A DNA stretch of 64,000 nucleotides from Thalassolituus maritimus (GTDB lineage: Bacteria > Pseudomonadota > Gammaproteobacteria > Pseudomonadales > Oceanobacteraceae): the NCBI GenBank assembly GCA_913019975.1, contig CAJWBH010000008.1:110805-174804 (forward strand), written 5' to 3'. Shown one piece after another: positions 55,023-64,000 of this stretch. The position numbers were made by a program, and so were the translations under genes. The notes under the pieces are model-generated. The model did not search any database, was not told the origin of the DNA, and saw nothing but the letters and a program-made list of their open reading frames with translations. The first letter of the stretch is position 1. Each line of letters opens with the position of its first letter.

Positions 55023-56447
55023 ATGAACACATCATATTCCGACAAACGGCGCGTTAAGCTGACCAACGCACTTAAATCCGCTCTGTTGTTTGTATTAATT
55101 GCTACTAGCCAGTACGCAAAGGCAACGACGACCACTGCCATCGCAATGGAAGGCTATATATACGGTTTCCCTATCGTTTTGATGGACGAAACCCGCAAAG
55201 GAATGACAGGTCCTGAGCGTTCCTGCACCTTCGGCGCAGACATTAATACCTTCAAGCACGTCTTCGAGCTGCCCGATCCCGACTTCAAAGCCGTCGTCCG
55301 ACCCAACGTCGATACTCTTTATTCTTCTGCCATGCTGGACCTCTCAGAAAGTCCGGTTATTCTGACTCTTCCAGAGGTTACAGACAGATACGTACTGATG
55401 GCCCTTCTGGATGCATGGTCGAATAACTTTGCCGGAATAGATACAACTGGCGATAACACACTCGCTGGCCAGTACGTGATTACCGGCCCTCAGTGGCGCG
55501 GCCAGATTCCGCATAATATGACTCATATATCAGCACCTACCGATCTTGTATGGATCATTGGCCGGACCGAGCTACTGGCAGACAACGATATCGAGGCGGT
55601 CAACCGAATTCAGCGACAGTATCGTTTGAAGACTTACCGCAGCCGACGTGGCAGCGATCACAACCAGACTGTAGATTGCCTGAAAGACGACGAGAAAGAG
55701 CCCCCCATCGATGTCGTTCTCAAAATGAATGGTGAAGAGTTCTTCACGCGGCTATCCAGTCTGATGCTGGAAAACCCACCTCCCGCCGACCAGAAAGGCA
55801 TGGAATGGTTACTAGGGCAGATAAACACAGGGCGCTATGCAAAAGGTGACGTCGAAGATTTACCACAACATAAAAAACGCGCGCTTGATGAAGGTATCCG
55901 CCTTGGGCAAGGCAGCATCGACGGTGCGAAAAAGCTTCTCGGTATTGGTGGATGGGGGCCGAACCCAAAACTGATTCCGCTAGGAGATTACGGTAAGCGA
56001 TATTTTATAAGAGCAGTGGTTGCCCAGGTCGGGTTTGGGGCCAATCAGAATAAATACGCTGTCTACCAGAATGCTGAAAGAGATAGCCAGTTGCAGAAAA
56101 TGCACGGCAATAATGATTACACCTTTACCCTGAAGGCGGATGATATGCCAGATGTCGGGGCCTTCTGGTCGATTACCGCGTACGGTGATGATGGATTCCT
56201 GAAAGACAACACGCACGCATCTTCTCTAGGAATCGAGCGTTATGCACTGAGTAGTAATACGCCTTTAGAGCTGGATGAAAATGGTGATACCACTCTTTAT
56301 ATTTCATCTCAGCCACCACAAGGCGTTCCATTGAGTAACTGGCTTCCGGTGCCTACTGATTATTTTCAGTTAACGCTACGTTTCTATGATCCGGGAGAGC
56401 AGATACTGAATGCGGAATGGCAAGCGCCTGCGGTAGAAAAACAATAA
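55023..56447 (+). CDS. DUF1254/DUF1214 domain secreted protein
   Basis: A 474-residue secreted protein with a signal peptide (about residues 1-34, ending QYAKA). The DUF1254 domain (about 40-175) contains YIYGFPIVLMDETRK, VVRPNVDTLYSSAMLDLS and YVLMALLDAWSNNF. The C-terminal DUF1214 domain (about 355-465) contains FWSITAYGDDGFL and LYISSQPP. Biochemical function is unknown, though such proteins are often found near hydrocarbon- or fatty-acid-related genes. ATG 55023 has AGGTG upstream; the open frame extends to 54963 without homology. Confidence 0.85.
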   Translation: MNTSYSDKRRVKLTNALKSALLFVLIATSQYAKATTTTAIAMEGYIYGFPIVLMDETRKGMTGPERSCTFGADINTFKHVFELPDPDFKAVVRPNVDTLYSSAMLDLSESPVILTLPEVTDRYVLMALLDAWSNNFAGIDTTGDNTLAGQYVITGPQWRGQIPHNMTHISAPTDLVWIIGRTELLADNDIEAVNRIQRQYRLKTYRSRRGSDHNQTVDCLKDDEKEPPIDVVLKMNGEEFFTRLSSLMLENPPPADQKGMEWLLGQINTGRYAKGDVEDLPQHKKRALDEGIRLGQGSIDGAKKLLGIGGWGPNPKLIPLGDYGKRYFIRAVVAQVGFGANQNKYAVYQNAERDSQLQKMHGNNDYTFTLKADDMPDVGAFWSITAYGDDGFLKDNTHASSLGIERYALSSNTPLELDENGDTTLYISSQPPQGVPLSNWLPVPTDYFQLTLRFYDPGEQILNAEWQAPAVEKQ

Positions 56448-56474
56448 CGTACCTTTCAGCTGGGCTGTACCGTA

Positions 56475-58307
56475 TCAGATACAGATGCGGTCACGGCCCT
56501 CATTTTTGGCTTGATACAGTTTTTCGTCAGCACGTTTCAGTAGTGTGTAATACGAATTATCTTTATCCGGCATGGTAACGGCAATGCCGATGCTTATCGT
56601 CAGTCTCACTGTTTGGTCTTTCATCACAATAGGCTCTGAACGCATGGCAGTCCATATCTGACGCGACAGTATATGAGCCGCTGAGGCTTCTGTATCTGGC
56701 AGCAAAATAACAAACTCCTCGCCACCATACCGGAATGCCATATCCGCCGGACGGTTCAGCACATCCTGTATCCGTAACGCTGTCTGACGCAGTGCCTCAT
56801 CGCCGAACGCGTGTCCCTGAGAGTCATTAAGATTTTTAAAGTAGTCGAGGTCCAGCATAATCAAGGAGAGGGACTTACCCTCTCTCGCGCCGCGATCATA
56901 TTCTCGCTCCAGAACTTCATCAAAGTGACGCCTGTTGTACAACCCCGTCAGAGAGTCGGTTGTACTGATTTTCTCCAGGCGAGCATTTGCCTCCCTTAAC
57001 TCTTGTGTCCGTGCTTTAACCTCCTGGTCCAGGCGCATATTCTGTTCTCGTTCAGTTTCGAGTAACAAGGCCTGAGCATGAGCAGTATCCCGCTGTGCCC
57101 GTTCTCGAAGCTCCTTCTCCATAGCCATTCGCACGGATAGAGCAAACGCGAAGAGCAATACCTGCAACAGCTGTCCCAGGGCCAGAGCATTATCCAGTAG
57201 CAGACTATTATTAAAGACCCCAAGCTTGCCGAGAATGTACGATGCACTCCCCAGCGTGTACATGAGTCCGGCAACGAAGACTGCAAACGCCGGCGGGTAT
57301 CCACGACGCATCCTCACAACGACCATGGTCGCGCAAACAAGAAACGTCATCATGGAGAGGAGCAGTGTCGGGTATATCACCTCGGCATATGGCATGTTGA
57401 GACTCAGAACAACCATTACCGTCGACGTCGCCGCCAAAGCCGTCGCCGCCAGGTATATCCAGCGGTGGCTCTCGCAGATCTTCACAACTTTAGAAATATA
57501 GAGTGCACCAAATACGTTCGAAGTATTAATCAGAGTGCTGACCGCAATGTTGTTCCAGGCCGGCGACTCAGGCCACAGAAACTGGTAACTTCGCCCCCAC
57601 AGTGTGGCCTGGATAAGCGCCATAGCCAATGACAGGCCACTGAAATAGAGATAACTACGATCCCCGGATGATAGAAAAATCAGTGCGTGATAAAGCCCTA
57701 GCATAACCACAGCACCGAAAAACAACCCTTGAATCCAGGCACTGTTTTCCATTGTTTGCCTGAGTACAGCGTCTTCAGAAATGGTCATCGGGACTTCAAG
57801 AGATGATCCTGACTGAACTCTCAGATACACAGATCCAGATAAAACTGATGAAGGCAGAGGTACGGTAAACTCCGGCCTCAACAAAACACGCTCAACAAAG
57901 CTGAGTCGATCCCCCAAAGGATAAGCAGAGAGCAGGTTCTGATGTTCATCAAGAATAAAAACCTGCACATCGTCGAGCATGGGATAATTAACACTCAACC
58001 AGACGGCATCGCCCGGGTTGCTGTAGCGAAAGGTTAGCCAGACGGCCGCATCGGTATAGCCAAACTGAGGTGGGTACTCCCGCACTTTCTCGAACGACTG
58101 AGTCACTACATCCTCGAGACCGTAGTTACCCTGTTCATCGAGAAAGTAAGAGACCTCAGGTACTATGCGGCCAAAACCTGGTGATAGCCTGTGCTCGTGC
58201 AGCCCTGCTTCTGTGCCCAGCGCCGAGACGCTCAGAAGCACTGCCGACATAAAAGCAGCACCCTGAAATGAAACACTAGATAACAAAAGCGCAATGAGTC
58301 CCCGCAT
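56475..58307 (-). CDS. Membrane diguanylate cyclase (7TMR-DISM + GGDEF)
   Basis: A 610-residue sensor enzyme predicted to make cyclic di-GMP. It has a signal peptide/TM at the N-terminus, a 7TMR-DISM extracellular domain (about residues 45-170), seven TM helices (about 185-390), a coiled-coil linker (about 395-440) and a GGDEF domain (about 445-608). The active site YGGEEF is intact, with DLDYFKNLND as the metal-binding block. No RxxD inhibitory site was checked with confidence. It lies between the DUF1254 gene and cusA; a link to metal stress is speculation. Confidence 0.92.
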   Translation of the reverse strand: MRGLIALLLSSVSFQGAAFMSAVLLSVSALGTEAGLHEHRLSPGFGRIVPEVSYFLDEQGNYGLEDVVTQSFEKVREYPPQFGYTDAAVWLTFRYSNPGDAVWLSVNYPMLDDVQVFILDEHQNLLSAYPLGDRLSFVERVLLRPEFTVPLPSSVLSGSVYLRVQSGSSLEVPMTISEDAVLRQTMENSAWIQGLFFGAVVMLGLYHALIFLSSGDRSYLYFSGLSLAMALIQATLWGRSYQFLWPESPAWNNIAVSTLINTSNVFGALYISKVVKICESHRWIYLAATALAATSTVMVVLSLNMPYAEVIYPTLLLSMMTFLVCATMVVVRMRRGYPPAFAVFVAGLMYTLGSASYILGKLGVFNNSLLLDNALALGQLLQVLLFAFALSVRMAMEKELRERAQRDTAHAQALLLETEREQNMRLDQEVKARTQELREANARLEKISTTDSLTGLYNRRHFDEVLEREYDRGAREGKSLSLIMLDLDYFKNLNDSQGHAFGDEALRQTALRIQDVLNRPADMAFRYGGEEFVILLPDTEASAAHILSRQIWTAMRSEPIVMKDQTVRLTISIGIAVTMPDKDNSYYTLLKRADEKLYQAKNEGRDRICI

Positions 58308-58498
58308 TGGCCGCTCCTCAATTTTACAGCTCTCAGTGTATGTAAAATTTCCTGAGCATCCTGTGAAGTTCTGTTAACTTCCGGTGATATTGCATATAAA
58401 AGTGTGTGCTTTTAGTCGTTATGTGAGCAACAGCACAGATCCATAACTGACCACATTTGTACGCACGCCGTCAGTTGTGATCCGCACGTCTACGCTAT

Positions 58499-61400
58499 TT
58501 AGTGCAGGCTTCGTTTATGAACCAGATAGTACACCGCAGGAACGACCAACAAAGTGAGCACCAGGGCACTGACCATGCCGCCAACCATAGGTGCAGCGAT
58601 ACGGCTCATAATCTCTGAGCCGGTGCCAGTTCCCACCAACACAGGCAGTAGACCAACGATGATAGCGGCGGCCGTCATGGCTTTGGGCCGCACCCGCAGG
58701 GCTCCCCCTTCCATAACAGCCTGACGAAGATCCTCAACTGACAGCTCTCTGCCTGCCTTATCTGCCAGCGCCCTACGTTGCTCTAAGCACTGATTCAGAA
58801 ATACCAGCATGATCACGGATAATTCTGTCGCGACACCCGCCAGTGCGATAAACCCAACACCAGCAGCAACCGACATGTGATATCCAAGCAAGTACATAAG
58901 CCAGACGGAACCGACTAATGCTAATGGAAGGCTGGCAATAATAATCGCGACGTCTGAAAAACGACGGAAGTTCATGGCCAGTAACAGAACGATCATTGCC
59001 AGAGTCAAAGGGACAATATAAGTCAGCTTTTCTTTCGCCCGCTGCATATATTCGTATTGCCCGGCCCACGTCAGGGAATACCCGGGTGGCATATCAAGCT
59101 CTGAATTCAGTCGGTTTCTGGCTCGTTCGATGTAAGTGGCAAAATCAACGTCGCCGACGTCAATGTATGTCCAGCCACTGGGGCGACCATTTTCGCTTTT
59201 GATGACAGGAGGGCCGCTCTCCACACGTATATCGGCAATATCCCCTAGCTGGATATGAGCACCTGATTCGGTCACAACCAGCAGCTTCTGCAATGCTTCG
59301 GGTGAATCCCGGTAGGATTGCGGATAACGCACATTCACTGGATAACGCTCCAGCCCTTCTACGGTCGTCGTCAGCGTCTGGCCGCCCACAGACGACGCAA
59401 TAATGTCATGCACATCTGCCATATTCAGACCGTAACGGGCTGCAGCCCAACGATCCGGCTCAATCGTAATATACCGACCGGCGGACACGCGCTCTGAGTA
59501 CACCGAGCGGGTACCTTCAAGCTCGCCCAGTATTTCCTCAAGCGCCCTACCGATCGACTCAATCTGATTGAGATCCGGGCCAGATACTTTAATGCCTAAA
59601 GGCGTTTTAATCCCCGTGGATAACATATCGATCCGGGTTTTAATGGGCATCACCCAGGCATTGGTCAGGCCGGGAAATTTCACCAGCGCATCCAGTTCCG
59701 CTTTGAGCTTGTCGGTAGTCATGCCGTCGCGCCACTCACTTTTGGGATGAAGCTGGATAAAGGTTTCAATCATGGTTAACGGGGCCGGATCTGTTGCCGT
59801 CTCTGCGCGACCGATTTTTCCGAATACGCTTTTCACCTCAGGTAGGGTAGCGATCAGTTTGTCCGTTTGCTGTAACAGCTCCCGGGCTTTACCCACTGAG
59901 ATTCCTGCATAGGTCGTCGGCATATACATCAGATCGCCTTCATCCAGCTCCGGCATAAACTCGCTGCCCAGTTTATGCGCCGGCCAGAGTGTCGCCAGTA
60001 CGATGATGAATGCCGACACAATGACAGCTAGCGGATAACGCAGCACACCTTTCAGTAAGGGTTGGTACATCCCCACGAGAAAACGGTTCACCGGATTGCT
60101 CGATTCACTGCGGATTTTTCCGCGCACGAAGTACCCCATCAGCACCGGGACCAGCGTAATCGCAAGCGCGGCACTGGCAGCCATGGCGTAGGTTTTAGTG
60201 AATGCCAGTGGCGAGAACATCCGACCTTCCTGTGCCTCCAGGGTAAACACGGGGATAAAACTGACAGTAATAATTAACAGGCTGAAAAATAATGCCGGGC
60301 CGACTTCAGAAGCCGAGCGAATAACAATCTCCCAGCGGTTAGCCGCAGTGACTTTCGTACGCTCCATATGCTTATGCATGTTTTCAATCATGACGATAGC
60401 ACCATCTATCATGGCACCAATGGCAATCGCGATACCGCCTAGCGACATAATATTCGCGTTCAGTCCCTGTAATTTCATCACCAGAAATGCAGCCAGAATG
60501 CCCACCGGCAAACTGATTAATGCTACAAATCCCGAGCGGATGTGGAAAAGGAATAACAGGCAGACCAGAATAACAACGATGAATTCTTCGGCGAGTTTTT
60601 CCCAGAGATTATCCACCGCGCGGTTAATTAACTCAGAGCGGTCATACACAGGAATAACCTCGACACCATCCGGTAATCCGGGCGCTAATTCATTCAGCCG
60701 TGCCTTCACGGCATTAATGGTATCTGCAGCATTTTCACCGTAGCGCATGACCACGATGCCACCGACCACTTCACCCTGGCCATTCAGTTCAGCAATACCA
60801 CGACGCATCTGCGGGCCCAGTTCAACCCGAGCAACGTCTTTCAGAAGCAGCGGTGTACCGGACTCTGATAAACCCAGCGGAATCTGCTCGATGTCTTCAC
60901 GACTCTCAAGATAACCGGTTACACGGATCATGTATTCGGCCTCGGCCATTTCGATCACCGAGGCACCGCTTTCCTGATTTGCGCGTTTTACCGCATTACG
61001 GACATGCGCGAGAGGAAGGTCAAACGCACGCAAGGCTTCTGGATCAATAACGATCTGATACTGGCGCACCATGCCGCCAAGGCTGGCTACTTCTGAGACG
61101 CCTTCAACCGACTGCAACTCGTATTTCAGAAACCAGTCCTGAAGTGTGCGTAGCTGGCTGAGGTCGAGATTGCCCGTCGGGTCTGTCAGAGCATAGATAT
61201 ACACCCAACCAACACCGGTGGCGTCCGGGCCAAGCTGTGGCTTTGCCTGCTCAGGCAGTTCGGGTGCTATTTGCGACAAGTATTCCAACACGCGGGAACG
61301 CGCCCAGTACATATCAGTGTCATCATCAAAAATGACATAAACATAAGAGTCACCGAAGAATGAAAAACCACGGACGGTCGTTGCGCCCGGCACCGACATC

Positions 61401-61618
61401 ATGGCGGTACTCAATGGGTAGGTGACCTGGTTTTCAACAACCTCAGGAGACTGGCCGGGATAACTGGTTTTAATAATGACCTGAACATCAGATAAATCAG
61501 GGATCGCATCAACGGGCGTATTTTTTACTGACCATAGCCCGGCTCCGGCCAGTATCACAGTCACCAACAGCACCATCAGGCGATTATGGACAGACCAACG
61601 AATGACAGCCTCAATCAT
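58499..61618 (-). CDS. cusA: Cu(+)/Ag(+) efflux RND pump CusA
   Basis: A 1039-residue heavy-metal RND pump. The TM4 region SLGGIAIAIGAMIDGAIVMIEN is the Cu/Ag (HME4) signature. The three periplasmic methionines that bind Cu/Ag in E. coli CusA are conserved in context: DLMYMPTT, LTMIETFIQL and RIDMLSTGIK. It overlaps the cusB stop by 8 bases and is the last gene of the leftward cusCBA operon. No terminator is obvious in the 191-bp gap to the diguanylate cyclase gene. Confidence 0.95.
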   Translation of the reverse strand: MIEAVIRWSVHNRLMVLLVTVILAGAGLWSVKNTPVDAIPDLSDVQVIIKTSYPGQSPEVVENQVTYPLSTAMMSVPGATTVRGFSFFGDSYVYVIFDDDTDMYWARSRVLEYLSQIAPELPEQAKPQLGPDATGVGWVYIYALTDPTGNLDLSQLRTLQDWFLKYELQSVEGVSEVASLGGMVRQYQIVIDPEALRAFDLPLAHVRNAVKRANQESGASVIEMAEAEYMIRVTGYLESREDIEQIPLGLSESGTPLLLKDVARVELGPQMRRGIAELNGQGEVVGGIVVMRYGENAADTINAVKARLNELAPGLPDGVEVIPVYDRSELINRAVDNLWEKLAEEFIVVILVCLLFLFHIRSGFVALISLPVGILAAFLVMKLQGLNANIMSLGGIAIAIGAMIDGAIVMIENMHKHMERTKVTAANRWEIVIRSASEVGPALFFSLLIITVSFIPVFTLEAQEGRMFSPLAFTKTYAMAASAALAITLVPVLMGYFVRGKIRSESSNPVNRFLVGMYQPLLKGVLRYPLAVIVSAFIIVLATLWPAHKLGSEFMPELDEGDLMYMPTTYAGISVGKARELLQQTDKLIATLPEVKSVFGKIGRAETATDPAPLTMIETFIQLHPKSEWRDGMTTDKLKAELDALVKFPGLTNAWVMPIKTRIDMLSTGIKTPLGIKVSGPDLNQIESIGRALEEILGELEGTRSVYSERVSAGRYITIEPDRWAAARYGLNMADVHDIIASSVGGQTLTTTVEGLERYPVNVRYPQSYRDSPEALQKLLVVTESGAHIQLGDIADIRVESGPPVIKSENGRPSGWTYIDVGDVDFATYIERARNRLNSELDMPPGYSLTWAGQYEYMQRAKEKLTYIVPLTLAMIVLLLAMNFRRFSDVAIIIASLPLALVGSVWLMYLLGYHMSVAAGVGFIALAGVATELSVIMLVFLNQCLEQRRALADKAGRELSVEDLRQAVMEGGALRVRPKAMTAAAIIVGLLPVLVGTGTGSEIMSRIAAPMVGGMVSALVLTLLVVPAVYYLVHKRSLH

Positions 61619-63152
61619 GGTCAGCTCCTTCGTGAGTTTCCGCAGCGTGACTCCTATCCGTTTCTTTGCTCATGTCGTCGCTTGAGGCTGGGTAAATCTC
61701 GGTGACGGCAAATTCACCATTCGAGACTTCAAATACAAAATGGATACTGTCACCAGCATTCAAACCAGAAAGATCAAGCTGGTCGGACAAACTGAAATCC
61801 ATAGTGGCGGCCGGCCGATTCCATTTTTTAATCGGCCCGCGACTGATGTTGGCAACCCGCGCCTCCTTATCAAGACGGTTAATGACACCATCAGCCATGG
61901 CACTGGATGCCTCTGTAGTTGACGGAGCCTTGTGCTCAGACATCACCATTTCATGTTCGAAACGACTTAAATCAGCTTTTTTGGCTGATTCAGAATCGAT
62001 CATAAAGTGTGCAGAAATAACGACTTCATCACCCACTTCCAGACCACGATGTATTTCAACAGAGTCAGCATCTGAACGACCGGTTTCTACCGGGACTGAG
62101 CGGTATTTTCCGGCTCCTGTTTTTAACACCACACGAGTGCCCTCAGCGACGCGGATAACGGCATCACGCGGGATGAGCAAGGTTTCGCTTGCCGAAGCTT
62201 TTATCACCACGCTGGCGTACATTCCCGGCCTCAGCATATCTGTAGGGCTGGTCAGGCGAATACGAACCTGAGCTGTGCGGGTCGCTGTATCCATAGCGGG
62301 ATAGATATAATCGACAACGCCAGTCCATACATTCCCCGGAGACGCCTGGCTGGTTACCTCAACGGATTCGCCACCTTTAATAAAACTCAGATCGTCACTG
62401 AAGACATCGGTGGTTATCCAGACCTGCGACGCCTGCGCCAATGTCATGATTTCTGTCCCCGGCACGACGTACATACCCTGACGGACATTTAACTGATCTA
62501 CGATACCTGATTGCGGTGCCCGCATAGTTAATGTCTGACTGACGCGACGGGTATTTTCGATCTGCCGGATAATGTCATCAGGCACCTGCAACGCCTGCAG
62601 TCGTAAGCGAGATGCCGATGCGAGTTGTTGATTTCCGCGACGCAGGGCAAGCAGATATTCTTCCTGTGCATTAACCAGCGTGGGCGAATAAATGTCGTAA
62701 AGGGGCGCGCCTTTTTCTACCGGCTCCCCTTCAGATCGCACATGCAGTTTTTCGATCCAGCCTTCGGTGCGTGGATGCATATGAACGACAAAGTCATCGT
62801 TATATTCGACATAGCCTGCCGAACGAATCACCGGATTGAGCATTCCAGTCCTGACCCCGGCCGTACGCACACCAAAACTGTGCTCGAGTGCAGGAGCAAC
62901 ACGAACGGTGCCGGCAGCGTCTTCCTTAGCGTCCTCCTCATAGACAGGTACCAGATCCATTCCCATAGGCGACTTGCCCGGCCCATCGCGGCGATAGTCC
63001 GGGTCCATCGGAGCAACCCAGTACAGCGGCTCGTTATTTTTTTGAGCATTGCCACCGCCGTCAGAGTGACCACCTGAAAACTGACCAGCACTCCAGAAAA
63101 CGAAAAGACCGAAGGCAATCCCCGCAGCAAATATCACTGAATTATTTTTCAT
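61611..63152 (-). CDS. cusB: RND adaptor CusB with heavy-metal-binding and CusF-like domains
   Basis: A 513-residue periplasmic adaptor with an N-terminal membrane anchor (about residues 5-24). A heavy-metal-binding segment (about 43-72; YWVAPMDPDYRRDGPGKSPM then GMDLVP) keeps the Met residues but lacks the Cys of other versions. Barrel-sandwich and beta-barrel domains cover about 80-385. A C-terminal CusF-like domain (about 422-490) contains KKWNRPAATMDF. Trp and one Met of the CusF site are present, while the His and first Met appear replaced. It overlaps cusC and cusA. Confidence 0.92.
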   Translation of the reverse strand: MKNNSVIFAAGIAFGLFVFWSAGQFSGGHSDGGGNAQKNNEPLYWVAPMDPDYRRDGPGKSPMGMDLVPVYEEDAKEDAAGTVRVAPALEHSFGVRTAGVRTGMLNPVIRSAGYVEYNDDFVVHMHPRTEGWIEKLHVRSEGEPVEKGAPLYDIYSPTLVNAQEEYLLALRRGNQQLASASRLRLQALQVPDDIIRQIENTRRVSQTLTMRAPQSGIVDQLNVRQGMYVVPGTEIMTLAQASQVWITTDVFSDDLSFIKGGESVEVTSQASPGNVWTGVVDYIYPAMDTATRTAQVRIRLTSPTDMLRPGMYASVVIKASASETLLIPRDAVIRVAEGTRVVLKTGAGKYRSVPVETGRSDADSVEIHRGLEVGDEVVISAHFMIDSESAKKADLSRFEHEMVMSEHKAPSTTEASSAMADGVINRLDKEARVANISRGPIKKWNRPAATMDFSLSDQLDLSGLNAGDSIHFVFEVSNGEFAVTEIYPASSDDMSKETDRSHAAETHEGADHD

Positions 63153-64000
63153 TGTTAATTTCCCTTGCTGATATAGAGCCTGACGTCGGCGATTCGGTTG
63201 ATGACAGGGCCGTCGCAGATAAATAACGAATATTCGCCAGTGTGCGGTGCAGGCTGGTTTCTATTTTTAATCGGGCGAGGCGTGTATTAAGTACAGATGT
63301 GCGTGCTTTCACTACAGAGGGAAAATCACCACGATCAGAGTGATACGCAGACAACGCAGCAGATGCCTGTTCCTGCACCTGCGGCAATAACTGCTGCTGA
63401 TAAAAGGTTTTGCGTTCATACAGATAAGCGTATTCAGTGATCGCCGCCGACAGTGCACTTCGCATGCGGCGTAACAGCAAGACCTTCTCCGTGCGCAGCG
63501 CTTCCGTATCAGCTACTGCAGCACTAACTTCCCGGTCCTGACGGTTACCGGTAAATAATGGCAGATCGAAAGTCACTCCGACCGACATCAGATCCGCACG
63601 GTTATTGCCCATCAGATCATCATCACGGTACCCGTATTTTGCTGTCAGCCCCCAGGCTGGGCGATAAGACTGACGCGCGAGGGCCTCTCCAGTTTCACTC
63701 GACTGGATACGACGTTCAAATGCCAGTACCTGTGGATGCTGGATGACGGTTTCTGCGGTGGGGAGCTGATCTGGTGTCGGCCCTTTGGATAACCCGACAA
63801 ATTGCCCTGACTCAAAAACCTCCCCGGACTCACTCAGCCACTCGCCCAGTTGTTGACGGGTAACCGCTAATGCTTGCCTGAGTTCGGCAAGACGATCTTC
63901 AAGGCGAATCAGCTCGACGTTGGCCTCAACCACATCCTGCTGGCGGGCACTGCTGTCCCACAGTTTTGGGACAGCAAATGAAAAAGCCTGACTCCGAGTG
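63142..64000 (-). CDS. cusC: TolC-family outer-membrane factor CusC-like, N-terminal part outside
   Basis: At least 285 residues of a TolC-family channel protein; the frame is open to the right edge, so the start is outside. It has the second outer-efflux repeat with long helices (RLEDRLAELRQALAVTRQQL and RTEKVLLLRRMRSALSAAIT) and the central VGVTFDLPLFTGNRQDREV that is typical of CusC/CzcC proteins. It is first (visible) gene of cusCBA. The 11-bp overlap with cusB supports cotranscription. Confidence 0.9.
   Translation of the reverse strand, partial: TRSQAFSFAVPKLWDSSARQQDVVEANVELIRLEDRLAELRQALAVTRQQLGEWLSESGEVFESGQFVGLSKGPTPDQLPTAETVIQHPQVLAFERRIQSSETGEALARQSYRPAWGLTAKYGYRDDDLMGNNRADLMSVGVTFDLPLFTGNRQDREVSAAVADTEALRTEKVLLLRRMRSALSAAITEYAYLYERKTFYQQQLLPQVQEQASAALSAYHSDRGDFPSVVKARTSVLNTRLARLKIETSLHRTLANIRYLSATALSSTESPTSGSISAREINNEK

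Overview
The window is about 64 kb of chromosome from a Gram-negative gammaproteobacterium. Gene content and order (rpsU-yqeY-dnaG-rpoD followed by an ileX-type tRNA; lptD-surA-pdxA-rsmA-apaG-apaH-glpE divergent from amgK-murU-djlA; FlgP/FlgT; a GspN-C-D block) resemble a marine oceanospirillalean near Thalassolituus, Oleibacter or Pseudomonas. The genus is an inference from gene order and protein flavour only.

Region by region. 1-6.2 kb: end of sodB, a Maf/YceF pyrophosphatase, a leftward gspN-gspC-gspD type II secretion block, a GIY-YIG protein, a hemolysin-III/PAQR membrane protein and arfB, whose stop codon lies in a 13-bp tandem repeat. 6.3-16 kb: envelope and housekeeping core, namely the MurNAc recycling pair amgK-murU with djlA, then the tightly overlapping lptD-surA-pdxA-rsmA-apaG-apaH-glpE operon. 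16-21 kb: the stress operon prkA-yeaH-ycgB. 21-24 kb: flagellar outer-membrane accessory genes flgP-flgT and an EamA exporter behind a leader that looks like a transcription attenuator. 24-29 kb: a TraF_2-type outer-membrane protein, cca, and the leftward tsaD-folB-folK genes. 29.3-34 kb: the macromolecular synthesis operon. 34-34.9 kb: a repeat-rich gap with REP-like hairpins, a long two-copy repeat, tRNA-Ile(CAT), and four direct repeats that each end in a copy of the tRNA 3' end.

34.9-64 kb is essentially a metal homeostasis island. A BlaI-type repressor and an M56 (BlaR1-like) membrane protease head an operon encoding a CzcCBA-type divalent-cation efflux pump plus HupE/UreJ, a membrane-anchored protein and a DUF6488 protein. 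An MFS exporter with a His-rich tail is divergent. The protease has no penicillin-binding sensor domain but a His-rich periplasmic loop. Two nearly identical 25-bp palindromes mark the blaI promoter region and the start of the czcC gene. Next comes a zinc-acquisition block: an AztD-like His/Asp-rich lipoprotein, a ZnuD-like TonB receptor, a Zrg-type ABC transporter with DUF3299 and ZrgA proteins, and a COG0523 zinc GTPase, with matching Zur-like boxes at three promoters. After a small pseudogene, an AraC regulator, a DUF1254 protein and a membrane diguanylate cyclase, a leftward cusCBA copper/silver efflux operon runs off the right edge.

The strongest candidate for something undescribed is the BlaI/M56 metal circuit. 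It would be metal-dependent proteolytic derepression of an efflux operon, placed directly beside the Zur-type uptake genes that would answer the opposite metal state.
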